64,000 nucleotides of DNA, taken from Herpetosiphon geysericola (GTDB lineage Bacteria > Chloroflexota > Chloroflexia > Chloroflexales > Herpetosiphonaceae). The stretch lies in the NCBI RefSeq assembly GCF_001306135.1, contig NZ_LGKP01000022.1, positions 1 through 64,000 on the forward strand, written 5' to 3'. The position numbers and the translations under genes were made by a program. The notes below the pieces were generated by a model. That model saw nothing but the letters and a program-made list of their open reading frames with translations. It was not told where the DNA came from and ran no database searches. Shown piece by piece: positions 17,413 to 26,565 of the stretch; within the stretch, counting starts at the first letter, position 1; the number at the start of each line of letters is the position of its first letter.

Positions 17413-18435
17413 GTGAGTCTAATCCGTCGAATGTTTGGTTTGGCGACTGCAACCCTCGCAGTAGCAGCCTTGACTGTGCAGCCACGCCCAACCGCCGCCG
17501 CCGAACCGATCGTGCTTGAAACCCAATGTTTCGATGTGCCTGGCATTACCGAATGTTTGGCCGATGATTTCTTGGCATATTGGAAGAACAATGGTGGTTT
17601 GCCAGTTTTTGGCTATCCAATCACTGAAGCCGCTGATGAATATAATGTCGATAGTGATGCTGATTATTGGACCCAATGGCTCGAACGCAATCGCTTTGAG
17701 TTACATCCAGAAAATGCTGGCACGCCCTACGAAGTCTTGTTGGGTTTGTTGGGCAAAGAACGGCTGGCGCAACTTGGTCGCGACGCTGAACCACGCGAAG
17801 CTGGTCCAGTTGATGGCTGTTTGTGGTTTGAAGAAACTGGCCACAACGTTTGTGATCAAGCAAGTAACTTGGGCTTCAAGAGCTACTGGCAATCGCATGG
17901 CTTGAAGATTGATGGCTTGGATACCTACGCTCGTTCGTTGCAATTGTTTGGCTTGCCCTTGACCAGCGCCCAAACTGAAACCAATGCCAATGGCGATACT
18001 GTGGTAACCCAATGGTTCGAGCGCGCTCGGCTCGAATGGCACCCAAGCAACCCTGACGAGTTCAAGGTACTTTTGGGCTTGCTCGGCAAAGAAATCATTG
18101 ATGAATGGTCGCAGCCAGTGACACCAGAACAACAATGTGAAAACACGCCTGACCCACGATCAGCCAATATTCGGCCTAGCAAATGTGTTCAAGCTGGCAC
18201 GGTCTTATTCTTTGATTTTTATGGCTTCCAACCAAACGAAGAAGTTATTTTGTGGATTACTGATCCAGCAGGCGAAACCTATAAATTTGATGATGGTACA
18301 TCAATTGGGGCAACCGGCTCGCTTGAAAACGCCGAGTGGCCAACCGATGGCTCAGAAACTGGGCTGTGGTTGATTTCGTTGGAAGGCAAAACCAGCAAGC
18401 ATATTGCTGATGTCTTTTTCACGGTTCTGCCATAA
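17413..18435 (+). CDS. secreted protein with two FGYP-type repeats and a C-terminal Ig-like domain (copy 2)
   Basis: 340 residues from GTG 17413, with GGAGG 5 nt upstream, exactly as in copy 1. Signal peptide ending near TAAA/EP. The two repeats are almost the same as in the preceding gene; the second repeat is near-identical in DNA as well (offset about 1200), which points to a recent duplication or gene conversion. The Pro/Thr linker is missing, and the C-terminal domain (CENTPDPRSANIRPSKC...FDFYGFQPNEEV) has diverged much more than the repeats. Extracellular, function unknown. Confidence 0.7.
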   Translation: MSLIRRMFGLATATLAVAALTVQPRPTAAAEPIVLETQCFDVPGITECLADDFLAYWKNNGGLPVFGYPITEAADEYNVDSDADYWTQWLERNRFELHPENAGTPYEVLLGLLGKERLAQLGRDAEPREAGPVDGCLWFEETGHNVCDQASNLGFKSYWQSHGLKIDGLDTYARSLQLFGLPLTSAQTETNANGDTVVTQWFERARLEWHPSNPDEFKVLLGLLGKEIIDEWSQPVTPEQQCENTPDPRSANIRPSKCVQAGTVLFFDFYGFQPNEEVILWITDPAGETYKFDDGTSIGATGSLENAEWPTDGSETGLWLISLEGKTSKHIADVFFTVLP

Positions 18436-18452
18436 TCTGACCTCTTAGCCTC

Positions 18453-18488
18453 AAAAGCTCCACAGCTACTGAACGCTGTGGAGCTTTT
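18453..18488 (+). terminator. strong intrinsic terminator after copy 2
   Basis: AAAAGCTCCACAGC / GCTGTGGAGCTTTT with an 8-nt loop, running into TTTTTTT. A textbook terminator. Confidence 0.9.
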
Positions 18489-18807
18489 TTTATTACTTTG
18501 CGTAGTACTAAGGTAGGCTAGCATTCGCGGTTGGTTGCTGCTAGGCTATCGGCCATGGTTTCGCGCAATTGGTGTTTACTCAACCACTCCTGATTCGATG
18601 CTGCCACCTGAGTGCTATCAATTTTTCAAGCATTAGAGTACCATCCTTTGACCTTCGATCTGCGTAGAAATGCTAGCGGTAGCTAAATCGACAGCGGAAT
18701 GAGAGGTTTTGACAGCTTTTTGACTAGGTTTGCACTGCGTCACATGCTACACTTCAGCCGTCTACACCATGCTTACCTAATTTTGGCGCCAGAGGAGCTT
18801 CGTTCTG
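18489..18807. other. intergenic region upstream of the HMG-CoA reductase gene
   Basis: About 320 nt without a credible reading frame. TTGACT at 18720-18725 could be a -35, but the matching -10 (CATGCT at 18743) is weak. AGAGGAG at 18791-18797 is the ribosome-binding site of the next gene. Nothing else seen. Confidence 0.5.
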
Positions 18808-20133
18808 ATGAAAGCAAAAAATAGCCGTTTACAAGGATTTTACCAACTTTCGCCGCTTGATCGGTTGCAAGCCGTAGGGGCTTTTGATGGCTTGAACAAC
18901 GATGATTTGCGGGCGCTGCATGGCGCTGGCAGCTTAACGATTGAACGCGCCGATAAAATGATTGAAAATGTGGTTGGGACTTATAGCTTGCCTTTGGGCA
19001 TTGCGACCAACTTTCAAATTAATGGCAAAGATACACTCGTGCCAATGGTTGTCGAGGAACCATCGATTGTGGCTGGCGCTTCGTTTGCGGCCAAACTGGC
19101 TCGCGAAGGCGGCGGTTTTACCACTAGCAGCACCGAATCGTTGATGATTGGCCAGATTCAATTAGTCCATATCGCCGATCATGCTGCTGCTAGCGAACTT
19201 ATTTTGCAGCACAAGGCCGATTTGCTGGCAATTGCCAATCGCCAAAGCACTTCGTTGGTTGGCTTAGGTGGCGGGGCCAAAGATGTTGAAGTTCATTCCT
19301 TCGCTGCTAGCCCAATGGGACCAATGTTGGTTGTGCACCTGATTGTCGATTGTTTGGATGCAATGGGTGCTAACGCGATTAATGCGATGGCAGAAGCTGT
19401 TGCGCCACGCTTAGAAGCCCTAACTGGCGGTCGCGCCTATTTGCGAATTCTCTCCAACTTGAGCGATCGCCGTTTGGCAACTGCACGCTGTGTCGTTCCA
19501 GCCCGTGCGTTGGATCGCTCGGATCTGCGTGGCGAAGATGTGATCGAAGGGATTTTGTGGGCCTATGCCTTCGCCGCAGTTGATCCCTATCGCGCAACGA
19601 CTCACAACAAAGGCATTTTGAATGGCATCGACCCAGTGTTGTTGGCAACTGGCCAAGATTGGCGCGCAATCGAGTCGGGAGCGCATGCCTATGCCGCCCG
19701 CGATGGCCGCTATACCTCGTTGACGACGTGGGAACAAGATGCTGAAGGTAATTTGGTTGGCACATTGACCATGCCATTGGCGGTTGGGATTGTTGGGGGC
19801 GCAGTTAAGGTGCATCCAACGGCGGCAGCGGCCTTGAAGTTATTGAATGTTCGATCCGCTCGCGAATTGGCTGAAGTCTGTGTTTGTGCTGGTTTGGCTT
19901 CAAATTTGGCAGCAATGCGGGCTTTGGCAACTGAAGGTATTCAACGCGGCCACATGAGCTTGCACGCTCGCCAAATTGCCATGAGTGCCGGTGCTCCACC
20001 AGCCTTGGTCGAGGAAGTGGCTGAACGTTTGATTGCTGAACGGTGTATCAAACCAGCGCGAGCAGCAGAAATTGTGCGCGAAATGCACGAAACCTATGCC
20101 TTGCAACGCATCGAGGTCGGCGTTCCCTGCTAA
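18808..20133 (+). CDS. mvaA: hydroxymethylglutaryl-CoA reductase, class II (mvaA type)
   Basis: Interconverts HMG-CoA and mevalonate with a nicotinamide cofactor. 441 residues, no membrane part, so class II. Motifs: ENVVGTYSLPLGIATNF, VEEPSIVAGAS with the catalytic Glu (E83), cofactor-binding DAMGANAINAMAE, NKGILNGIDPVLLATGQDWRA with the catalytic Lys, and LHARQIAM with the catalytic His. In Chloroflexota this class probably serves mevalonate-based isoprenoid synthesis, although the family was first known for mevalonate degradation. Single gene, own terminator. Confidence 0.93.
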   Translation: MKAKNSRLQGFYQLSPLDRLQAVGAFDGLNNDDLRALHGAGSLTIERADKMIENVVGTYSLPLGIATNFQINGKDTLVPMVVEEPSIVAGASFAAKLAREGGGFTTSSTESLMIGQIQLVHIADHAAASELILQHKADLLAIANRQSTSLVGLGGGAKDVEVHSFAASPMGPMLVVHLIVDCLDAMGANAINAMAEAVAPRLEALTGGRAYLRILSNLSDRRLATARCVVPARALDRSDLRGEDVIEGILWAYAFAAVDPYRATTHNKGILNGIDPVLLATGQDWRAIESGAHAYAARDGRYTSLTTWEQDAEGNLVGTLTMPLAVGIVGGAVKVHPTAAAALKLLNVRSARELAEVCVCAGLASNLAAMRALATEGIQRGHMSLHARQIAMSAGAPPALVEEVAERLIAERCIKPARAAEIVREMHETYALQRIEVGVPC

Positions 20134-20156
20134 ACAACCCGCTCCTTAAGCCAAAA

Positions 20157-20188
20157 AGGCCAGCACCTCGTAGACAAGGTGCTGGCCT
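20157..20188. terminator. bidirectional terminator between mvaA and accA
   Basis: AGGCCAGCACCT / AGGTGCTGGCCT with an 8-nt loop; AATTTTTT follows on the plus side and AAAAAGG precedes it, giving a T-run for the minus-strand transcript too. Confidence 0.85.
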
Positions 20189-20194
20189 AATTTT

Positions 20195-21031
20195 TTAAGC
20201 CTCGACAATTTCGGTTTGAGCTTGGCGAAAGCGCCCGATTGCCCGATATTTGGCGTAGCGTTGGTCGAGCAATTGATCGAGCGTGAGTGCGCTGAGCGTG
20301 CTAATTTGCTCGCGCAGGGCATTGCCAACCGCATGCACAATCGCTGGTACATCCATATGCGCGCCGCCCTCTGGCTCAGGAATAATCAGATCGGCAATGC
20401 CAAAGCTGTGCAAATCTTGGGCGGTGATTTTCATGGCTTTGGCTGCTTCCGAGGCTTTGCTCGAATCGCGCCAGAGAATTGCCGCGCTCGCTTCTGGCGA
20501 GGCAACTGAATAGACAGCATGTTCAAGCATCAACAAACGGTCGGCAACCCCGATAGCCAAAGCACCGCCAGAACCACCCTCGCCAATGACCGTGGCAATA
20601 ATTGGCACTGGCAAATCGGCCATAACCAACAAATTACGGGCGATGGCTTCTGCTTGGCCACGCTCTTCGGCGGCCATGCTTGGGTGCGCGCCAGCAGTAT
20701 CAATCAGGGTTAAGATGGGCATGTTGAATTTTTTGGCATGCTCCATCACTCGCAAGGCCTTGCGATAGCCCTCTGGATGCGGCGAGCCGAAGTTACGGCG
20801 CACGTTTTCTTTCGTATCGCTGCCCTTTTGATGGCCAATGATCGCAACGCTGCGGCCATCAATTTTGCTAATACCACAGACCAGCGCTTGATCGTCGCCA
20901 TGATGGCGATCGCCACGGAGTTCAAAAAAATCTTCACACAGCACTCGAATATAATCAAGTGTGCGTGGGCGTTGGGGATTACGGGCAATTTGCACCTTAT
21001 CCCAAGGCAATAATTCAGTTAACGTTGTCAC
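20195..21031 (-). CDS. accA: acetyl-CoA carboxylase carboxyltransferase subunit alpha
   Basis: Transfers the carboxyl group from biotin carrier protein to acetyl-CoA, with AccD; first step of fatty acid synthesis. 278 residues, slightly shorter than the ~315 of E. coli because the N-terminal helix is reduced. Motifs: [62 protein letters not shown] and [31 protein letters not shown]. It starts 22 nt after accD, so the two subunits are cotranslated. Confidence 0.96.
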   Translation of the reverse strand: MTTLTELLPWDKVQIARNPQRPRTLDYIRVLCEDFFELRGDRHHGDDQALVCGISKIDGRSVAIIGHQKGSDTKENVRRNFGSPHPEGYRKALRVMEHAKKFNMPILTLIDTAGAHPSMAAEERGQAEAIARNLLVMADLPVPIIATVIGEGGSGGALAIGVADRLLMLEHAVYSVASPEASAAILWRDSSKASEAAKAMKITAQDLHSFGIADLIIPEPEGGAHMDVPAIVHAVGNALREQISTLSALTLDQLLDQRYAKYRAIGRFRQAQTEIVEA

Positions 21032-21052
21032 GTTTTGACCTCTGCGTGGGGC

Positions 21053-21970
21053 TTATTGGTGGCCCGCTACGACATGTTCGCGATGATCAGCCGATGATGT
21101 GGGTCGTTCATAGAGGCGCAGCAAGCGCCCAATGGTGGCCCGCATGTCCGAGCGTGGCACAACTGCATCGATCATGCCATGTTCAAGGAAAAACTCTGCG
21201 GTTTGGAAGTGTGGTGGCAATTTCTGGCGAATGGTTTGCTCGATGACCCGTCGCCCAGCAAAGCCAATATTTGCGCCTGGCTCGGCCAAAATAATATCGG
21301 CAACCGAGGCATACGAGGCTGAAACGCCACCATAGCATGGGTCGACCAACAGCGAGATATGCGGTTGGCGGACGCGGGCCAAACGAGTGAGCGCCACCGA
21401 AACTTTGGCCATTTGCATTAACGCAAAAATGCCTTCGTGCATGCGCGCCCCGCCTGAAGCGTTGATCGTCAAGACGGGCACACCGCGATCGGCGGCACGT
21501 TCGACGGCACGGGCAACTTTTTCGCCAAAGACGCTGCCCATCGAACCGCCCATGAAATCGAAGTTACAGGCTGCAATTTCAAAGGGCAAGCCTTCAATGC
21601 TAGCGCTACCGCTCATCACTACGTCGTTGGTGCCGGTGCGTTCGCTGGTCGCAGCTAATTTGGCTTCGTAATTATCTTTGGGGCTAACAAAGCCCAAAAT
21701 ATCGATGCCTTGCAAATCTGCATCATACTCAACGAACGAATCTGCATCGGCCAAAATTTCGATCCATTCGCGTGAGCTAATCCGCGAGTGATAGCCACAT
21801 TTTGGACAAACTTTTAATGCATCATTGAATTGTTTTTGATAGGTCAACTCGCCACAGTTGGCGCATTTGGTCCAGACATTATCTGGTATCTGTTGCTCAC
21901 GCCGCGAAGACGTGAAGGGTAACGGCGCACGCCGAAAAAAATCTTTCAAATCATGAACCTCCACGGTCAT
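21053..21970 (-). CDS. accD: acetyl-CoA carboxylase carboxyltransferase subunit beta
   Basis: 305 residues. The N-terminal zinc ribbon is present with four cysteines (C-x2-C ... C-x2-C, CANCGELTY and CPKCGYHSR). The crotonase-fold core has SGSASIEGLPFEIAACNFDFMGGSMGSVFGEK and NASGGARMHEGIFALMQM, and the TGGVTASYA-like stretch reads CYGGVSASYA. Forms the alpha2beta2 carboxyltransferase with the following accA. A TATAAT (minus strand, 21993-21988) lies 18 nt upstream, but no good -35. Confidence 0.96.
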   Translation of the reverse strand: MTVEVHDLKDFFRRAPLPFTSSRREQQIPDNVWTKCANCGELTYQKQFNDALKVCPKCGYHSRISSREWIEILADADSFVEYDADLQGIDILGFVSPKDNYEAKLAATSERTGTNDVVMSGSASIEGLPFEIAACNFDFMGGSMGSVFGEKVARAVERAADRGVPVLTINASGGARMHEGIFALMQMAKVSVALTRLARVRQPHISLLVDPCYGGVSASYASVADIILAEPGANIGFAGRRVIEQTIRQKLPPHFQTAEFFLEHGMIDAVVPRSDMRATIGRLLRLYERPTSSADHREHVVAGHQ

Positions 21971-22010
21971 TGTTGAGCCGTAGTGGGATTATAGCATAGC
22001 ACGCAGTGCG

Positions 22011-22376
22011 TCATAGCCGTATATTTTTGAAGCGTTTCAGTTTCGGCCAAGGCAGCATAAAAATGAACAATGTTAACCCAAAAGCACCTAATGGTCGATA
22101 GATTAACCAGATTCCCAGCACAAGCTTGTGCTGCCAACCAACAAGCTGATTAACTGGAATTGAGCCTTGATTGGCAAAAAAACAGCTTTCAGGGCTATAG
22201 CGACTGGCTGGGCTATACCAGCTGGTGCCAAGGCCGTTGGCTTGGGCATGCACAGCGCAAATGCGCTCAAAATAGAAGTGCTGGATCAGCAATGCAGGAA
22301 TCAGTAATAGCGCCACAAACAGGCCACAAAATCCCATGATCAAGCCAAGAATTCGTTTGTTGGAATACTGTTTCAT
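22011..22376 (-). CDS. small membrane protein, unknown
   Basis: 121 residues from ATG 22376, preceded by AAGGAG with 5-nt spacing; an upstream start (22430) is less likely. Two membrane segments (residues ~8-32 and ~85-108) flank an outside loop with two cysteines (ERICAVHA, ESCFFANQG) that might form a disulfide. No family recognised. It is divergent from the nucleotidyltransferase gene at 22465. Confidence 0.55.
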   Translation of the reverse strand: MKQYSNKRILGLIMGFCGLFVALLLIPALLIQHFYFERICAVHAQANGLGTSWYSPASRYSPESCFFANQGSIPVNQLVGWQHKLVLGIWLIYRPLGAFGLTLFIFMLPWPKLKRFKNIRL

Positions 22377-22464
22377 CCCTGCTCCTTGATCGGGCTTGTT
22401 GCCGATGTGCGCCTGCCCGTTTTGTGCCACAATCGCTACGCTCTAGCGTTGAAAGGAGGCTCCA

Positions 22465-23256
22465 ATGCAGCCTAACCGGATTAATCACCCTGAACTTGAA
22501 GCTGTTTTGGCCAGCTTAGTTGAACAATTACAAAACATCCTTGGCAATCAGCTGCTGGCCGTCTATCTGAGCGGCTCGATTGCGCTTAGCGATTGGGACG
22601 ACGCCAGTGATGTCGATTTTATGGTTGTATTAAAAGACGAGCTTGATTCGACCCAACTTCCTGCATTACAAGCATTGCATGCAGCGATTTATGGGTTGCC
22701 CTCGCCGTGGGCGCAACATCTCGAAGGCTCGTATATTTCTCAAGCCTTAGTTCGCCGCGCCGACCCCAACAAAACCTCCTTGTGGTATTTGGATAATGGC
22801 AGTTCGCAGTTAATTCTATCGACCCACGATAACGAATTGGTGATGCGCTGGACGGTGCGCGAATGTGGCATTGCGTTGGTTGGGCCGCCAGCAACCAACT
22901 TAATTGATCCGATTGATCCAGCTGAGCTGCGCCAAGAAATTCGCAACACAATGCACGATTGGGCTGGGGAGATGCAAGCTGGAATGTATCAAATTACCAA
23001 TCAATGGGCGCAAGCATTTACCGTGATAAGTTATTGCCGTATGTTGCAGAGCCTAGCAACAGGCCGAATTCACTCAAAACGGGCTGGGGTTGAATGGGCG
23101 CTTGCCAAGCTTGCCCCCAAATGGCATCCTTTAATTGAAGAAGCATGGGCCAATCGGCCAAATCCTAGCCTCAAATATCGCACAGCTGCTGACCCAGGCT
23201 TGGTTGCTGAAACTTTGGATTTTGTGCGCGCTTGTTTGGCGCGTGCGCCACGTTAG
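22465..23256 (+). CDS. nucleotidyltransferase, aminoglycoside adenylyltransferase (AadA-like) type
   Basis: 263 residues, start supported by AAAGGAGG. The polymerase-beta-like motif is complete: YLSGSIALSDWDDASDVDFMVV, that is GS followed by D-x-D metal ligands. The C-terminal helical part (QEIRNTMHDWAGEMQAG...SYCRMLQSLATGRIHSKRAGVEWAL) matches the AadA/ANT(9) type in layout. It may adenylylate an aminoglycoside or another small alcohol. No mobile element adjoins, so it is probably a resident gene and resistance is not proven. Confidence 0.75.
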   Translation: MQPNRINHPELEAVLASLVEQLQNILGNQLLAVYLSGSIALSDWDDASDVDFMVVLKDELDSTQLPALQALHAAIYGLPSPWAQHLEGSYISQALVRRADPNKTSLWYLDNGSSQLILSTHDNELVMRWTVRECGIALVGPPATNLIDPIDPAELRQEIRNTMHDWAGEMQAGMYQITNQWAQAFTVISYCRMLQSLATGRIHSKRAGVEWALAKLAPKWHPLIEEAWANRPNPSLKYRTAADPGLVAETLDFVRACLARAPR

Positions 23257-23379
23257 CAAAAGCTGCGCATGTACAAATTTTACTTAATTTAACATAATTG
23301 TTAACAATTCAATCGCAATTGATTAAAGCAAGCAGCCTAGGCTAGCGCTGTGACCCATCATCACAAAGGAGCCACCGCG

Positions 23380-24156
23380 ATGACGCTTGCAACGATCAGC
23401 AGCACGACCCCACGCCTGACGGTTAAGTGTGCCACGACGAGCGCCGAAATTGAGCAAGCCTTGCGCTTGCGCTACCGCGTTTTTGTTGAAGAAGCCAATA
23501 ACTCGCGGCTTTGGAACGAGCATGGGCTTGAATTCGATGTTTTCGACCAATGGTGCGACCATTTGTTGGTGATCGACCAAAATTCTGAGCAGGTTGTTGG
23601 CACCTATCGTTTGTTGCCTGGCGAACGCGCTTTGGCGCATCAAGGCTTTTACTCGCAAACCGAGTTTGAGCTTGCGCGCTTTGCGCACTTGCGCAACGCC
23701 TTGGAGCTTGGCCGCAGCTGCATTGCCACCGATTATCGCGGCACGCGGGCAATTCAAATGCTCTGGGGTGGAATTGCCAATTATCTGGCTGAGCGACCAC
23801 ATAGCCATTTGATTGGCTGCGCCAGCATCAACCACGATGAATTGCCTGATGTGAGCGCCTTGTATAGCATGCTACGTCAACATAACGTAATTACTGATCG
23901 CTATCACATTCAGCCATTAGCCAGCCATCGCATGGCCGATTTACGCTGCTTGCCGATGACTTGTAGCGAGCGCGAGATGGTACGGCGCTTGCCTCCATTG
24001 ATCAAGGGCTATCGTTGGATGGGTGCTGAATTGGCGGGCGAGCCAGCCTACGATCCCCTATTTCATACCACCGATTTCTTTGTGGTTTTTGAAACCAACC
24101 AAATGACCAAGCGCTACCAACGCCATTTTGCCAGTTCGTATCAAGCAACGGCCTGA
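23380..24156 (+). CDS. GNAT-type N-acyltransferase, OlsB/hemolysin-like
   Basis: 258 residues from ATG 23380 with AAAGGAG 8 nt upstream. It fits the acyl-ACP-dependent N-acyltransferase family that includes ornithine N-acyltransferase OlsB: ALRLRYRVFVEEANN, FDQWCDHLLVID, VVGTYRLLP, FELARFAHLRNALELGRSCIATDYRG, LFGCAS-like LIGCASI, and a Cys/Pro-rich C-terminal part. Operonic with the LpxL-like acyltransferase, start 7 nt after this stop. Together they look like a two-step aminolipid pathway. The amino acid acylated cannot be told. Confidence 0.7.
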   Translation: MTLATISSTTPRLTVKCATTSAEIEQALRLRYRVFVEEANNSRLWNEHGLEFDVFDQWCDHLLVIDQNSEQVVGTYRLLPGERALAHQGFYSQTEFELARFAHLRNALELGRSCIATDYRGTRAIQMLWGGIANYLAERPHSHLIGCASINHDELPDVSALYSMLRQHNVITDRYHIQPLASHRMADLRCLPMTCSEREMVRRLPPLIKGYRWMGAELAGEPAYDPLFHTTDFFVVFETNQMTKRYQRHFASSYQATA

Positions 24157-24163
24157 GGCTGCG

Positions 24164-25090
24164 ATGTATCAACTGCTTGCTCAATTGACCACCAATCCGC
24201 AGCGTTTGGCGCGGGTTCAGCGCATTGGCGGCTGGTTGCCGCAACGCTTGGTTATTGGCCTTAGCTGGATGTTGGCCCTCGCTTTATATTGCTTCGTGCC
24301 GCGCTTGCGCCGCCATTTGCACGCCAATCTGGCCCATGTGCTGCTTGATAGCTCGTGGCTGTGGCGGACTGGGATTGGCCTGCGCTATCTCCAGCATTTG
24401 CTATTGTTGCTGTATGAAGTGCTGATTGGGATTGATCGTTTGAGCAGCGAGCATGTGCTGCTTGAAGGAATCGAACATATTGAGGCTGCCTTAGCTCAAG
24501 GGCGCGGCGTAATTCTCTACACGCCCCATCAAGGCAATTTCTTTTATAGCTACTGGCGTTTGGCGCAGCGCTACAATTGCTTGACGGTTGGCACGGCGGG
24601 CAGCCCTGAACTGCGGCCACTCTACGAGCAGTTTCATCGCCTTGGCTGTGCTGGCTTTGATTACGATGCGACCTCGCCACGCGAGTTGATTCGTGGATTG
24701 CGCCAGCATTTACAAGCCAATGGGGCAGTCTTCTTGTTGGGTGATTTTTGGCGACCGAATTTTCCTGAGGCCAGCTTTTTTGGCTTGCAATCGCGCACGC
24801 CCCAAGGCGCAGCAACCTTTGCGCTCGAAGATAATGTGCCGATTGTGCCGTGTTACAGTGTGCGAGAAGGCAAGCGCCATCGACTGATTTGCCAAGCTCC
24901 TGTGGATTTAGGTCGCAGCTTTGGCCGCAAACAACGCCGCGAGGCCACCGACGAACTCAACGAATGGATGGCCTCAATTATTAGCGAAAACCCTAGCCAA
25001 TGGCTGTATTGGTTCAATTGCCAAGAACGTTGGGAAGGCGACGATCAGCGTTTGCCCGAGCAAAGCGTTGGCCAAGCGCTAGCCGCTTAG
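24164..25090 (+). CDS. LpxL/HtrB-like lysophospholipid acyltransferase
   Basis: 308 residues. N-terminal hydrophobic stretch (~30-50), then the lipid A acyltransferase-like core: GIEHIEAALAQGRGVILYTPHQGNFF at the active site, LFLLGDFW, FFGLQSRTPQGAATFAL and NVPIVPCYSVR. The family HX4(D/E) motif reads HQGNFF, so the acidic residue is replaced by Phe. Lipid A is not expected in Chloroflexota, so with the preceding OlsB-like enzyme the likely product is an ornithine-lipid-type molecule (inference). The stop overlaps the convergent gene by 4 nt. Confidence 0.75.
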   Translation: MYQLLAQLTTNPQRLARVQRIGGWLPQRLVIGLSWMLALALYCFVPRLRRHLHANLAHVLLDSSWLWRTGIGLRYLQHLLLLLYEVLIGIDRLSSEHVLLEGIEHIEAALAQGRGVILYTPHQGNFFYSYWRLAQRYNCLTVGTAGSPELRPLYEQFHRLGCAGFDYDATSPRELIRGLRQHLQANGAVFLLGDFWRPNFPEASFFGLQSRTPQGAATFALEDNVPIVPCYSVREGKRHRLICQAPVDLGRSFGRKQRREATDELNEWMASIISENPSQWLYWFNCQERWEGDDQRLPEQSVGQALAA

Positions 25091-26466
25091 CGCAAAATAT
25101 AATAGGTTGCCCGTTTTTGGCCAATCTTCAAAATCAAGCCCCGATCAACCAGATCCGAGAGATCACGGCGAATCGTTTCGGGTGAAACATCGGGGCTGAG
25201 GTCTTGCAGATCGCGGTTGGTAATTCGGCGATTCTCAGTTAAAAAGACCAAGGCTCCGATTTGGCGTTCGTTCAAGCCCAAGGCTTCCCATTTGGCGGTA
25301 TCGATGATCGAGGTGTTGGCAACATTCATGCCTTTATTGCGCAGCGTTACCAAGAAGCCAGCGGCAGTTTCGCGAAATTCTGGTGGTGGCAAGCCTGCAT
25401 CGGCCATTTGGCGCTGCATGCGGTCGATGCCATAGCCAAGCCGTTCGATCAAACCTAAATCGGCGAGCACTTGCACCAAGGTTTCGTTGCGGCTAAAGCG
25501 TTCAGCAGCAATGTTATCGATCGTGACGTGGCCCGGCAAGCGGCCTGGGCTATAGACTTCCAGCCGATCGACAAACATGGCGATTCGAATGCCCTCGCCA
25601 CGTACGGTGTAATCGCGGTGGGCCACAGCGTTAACCAACGCTTCACGCACAGCAGCTGGTGGATATTCTGTCCAATCTTCACGTTCAAGGCCAACCATAC
25701 GCGAGCCACGCCGCATGTGCTCGCCAAGCCAAAGCTCTGCCCTCCGCACTTGGTCGGGCAAGGTAGTACGAATATCGACTCGCTCGAATTCATCGCTCAT
25801 TTCGTTGCCAGTGTAACGCACCAACGTCAACTCGCATTGCGGGTAATCGCGCTCGGTGGTGATGCTGAACAGCAACATTCCAGCATTGGTTGGTTGATAA
25901 ACTGCTTGATTATCGCGGGTAAGACAACCACGGCGATACAGCCAACCTAAGGGATCACCATCGGCGGGCGGGCCAATCCGAGCCACATACGATTGAATTT
26001 TCATCTCGCTTAAATCGCCCATGCTAACATTTTCTGGGCGAACCCGTTCCCAGCCAACCTCGCCGCGCTCGATCAGCAATTGGCGCAGGGCATTGGGTGG
26101 AATTGGCGCATTGCTTGGGCCTTCACGGCGCAAATATTTGCCATGCAAGCTATACACATTCGGCAAGCCTGGCGGCACTTCAATGAGCAACACCGTTTGT
26201 TGGTTACTGGTAAGTTGTTGGGGCAATGGGAGCACTAAGGGCGGCGTACAGGCCAGTGCTGCCTCTAGCGCTGCTTCTTCTGCTGCCTGAATATCTTGAA
26301 CACCTTCAACTTTGGGCCGAACCCGCCCACTGATGCCAATGACTGCGCTACCGCCATTGCCATTCGCAAAAGCCACCAACGTTTCAGCCAAATCCTCAGG
26401 CCGAAAGCGTTCGCGGAAGCAGGCTAGCATCTCACTTTCGCCGTTTTCAAGTAACTGTTCAAGCAT
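25087..26466 (-). CDS. AlbA_2/Schlafen-type ATP-binding transcriptional regulator
   Basis: 459 residues from ATG 26466; a start 12 nt upstream is possible. N-terminal AlbA_2 domain (LVAFANGNGGSAVIGIS, SLHGKYLRREGPSNAPI), central GHKL-like ATPase region of HATPase_c_4 type (YPPAAVREALVNAVAHRDY...ITMFVDRLEVYSPGRLP-like), and a C-terminal winged helix (NRRITNRDLQDLS...SPETIRRDLSDLVDRGLILKIG) of DeoR style. Such proteins are usually called putative DNA-binding or RecG-like regulators; the regulated gene is unknown. Single gene. Confidence 0.72.
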   Translation of the reverse strand: MLEQLLENGESEMLACFRERFRPEDLAETLVAFANGNGGSAVIGISGRVRPKVEGVQDIQAAEEAALEAALACTPPLVLPLPQQLTSNQQTVLLIEVPPGLPNVYSLHGKYLRREGPSNAPIPPNALRQLLIERGEVGWERVRPENVSMGDLSEMKIQSYVARIGPPADGDPLGWLYRRGCLTRDNQAVYQPTNAGMLLFSITTERDYPQCELTLVRYTGNEMSDEFERVDIRTTLPDQVRRAELWLGEHMRRGSRMVGLEREDWTEYPPAAVREALVNAVAHRDYTVRGEGIRIAMFVDRLEVYSPGRLPGHVTIDNIAAERFSRNETLVQVLADLGLIERLGYGIDRMQRQMADAGLPPPEFRETAAGFLVTLRNKGMNVANTSIIDTAKWEALGLNERQIGALVFLTENRRITNRDLQDLSPDVSPETIRRDLSDLVDRGLILKIGQKRATYYILR

Positions 26467-26565
26467 ACACAACCCCAAACATTCAATAGGGCTGCAATTA
26501 TAGCATAGGGCTTGGTTCTTTGTCCGATCAATTGCTTAAGCTTGCTGCCTGCTGCACGTTACTAA

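Noticed and set aside
21988-21993. TATAAT on the minus strand before accD as a full promoter
   Set aside because: No acceptable -35 at 16-18 nt; kept only as a remark in the accD entry.
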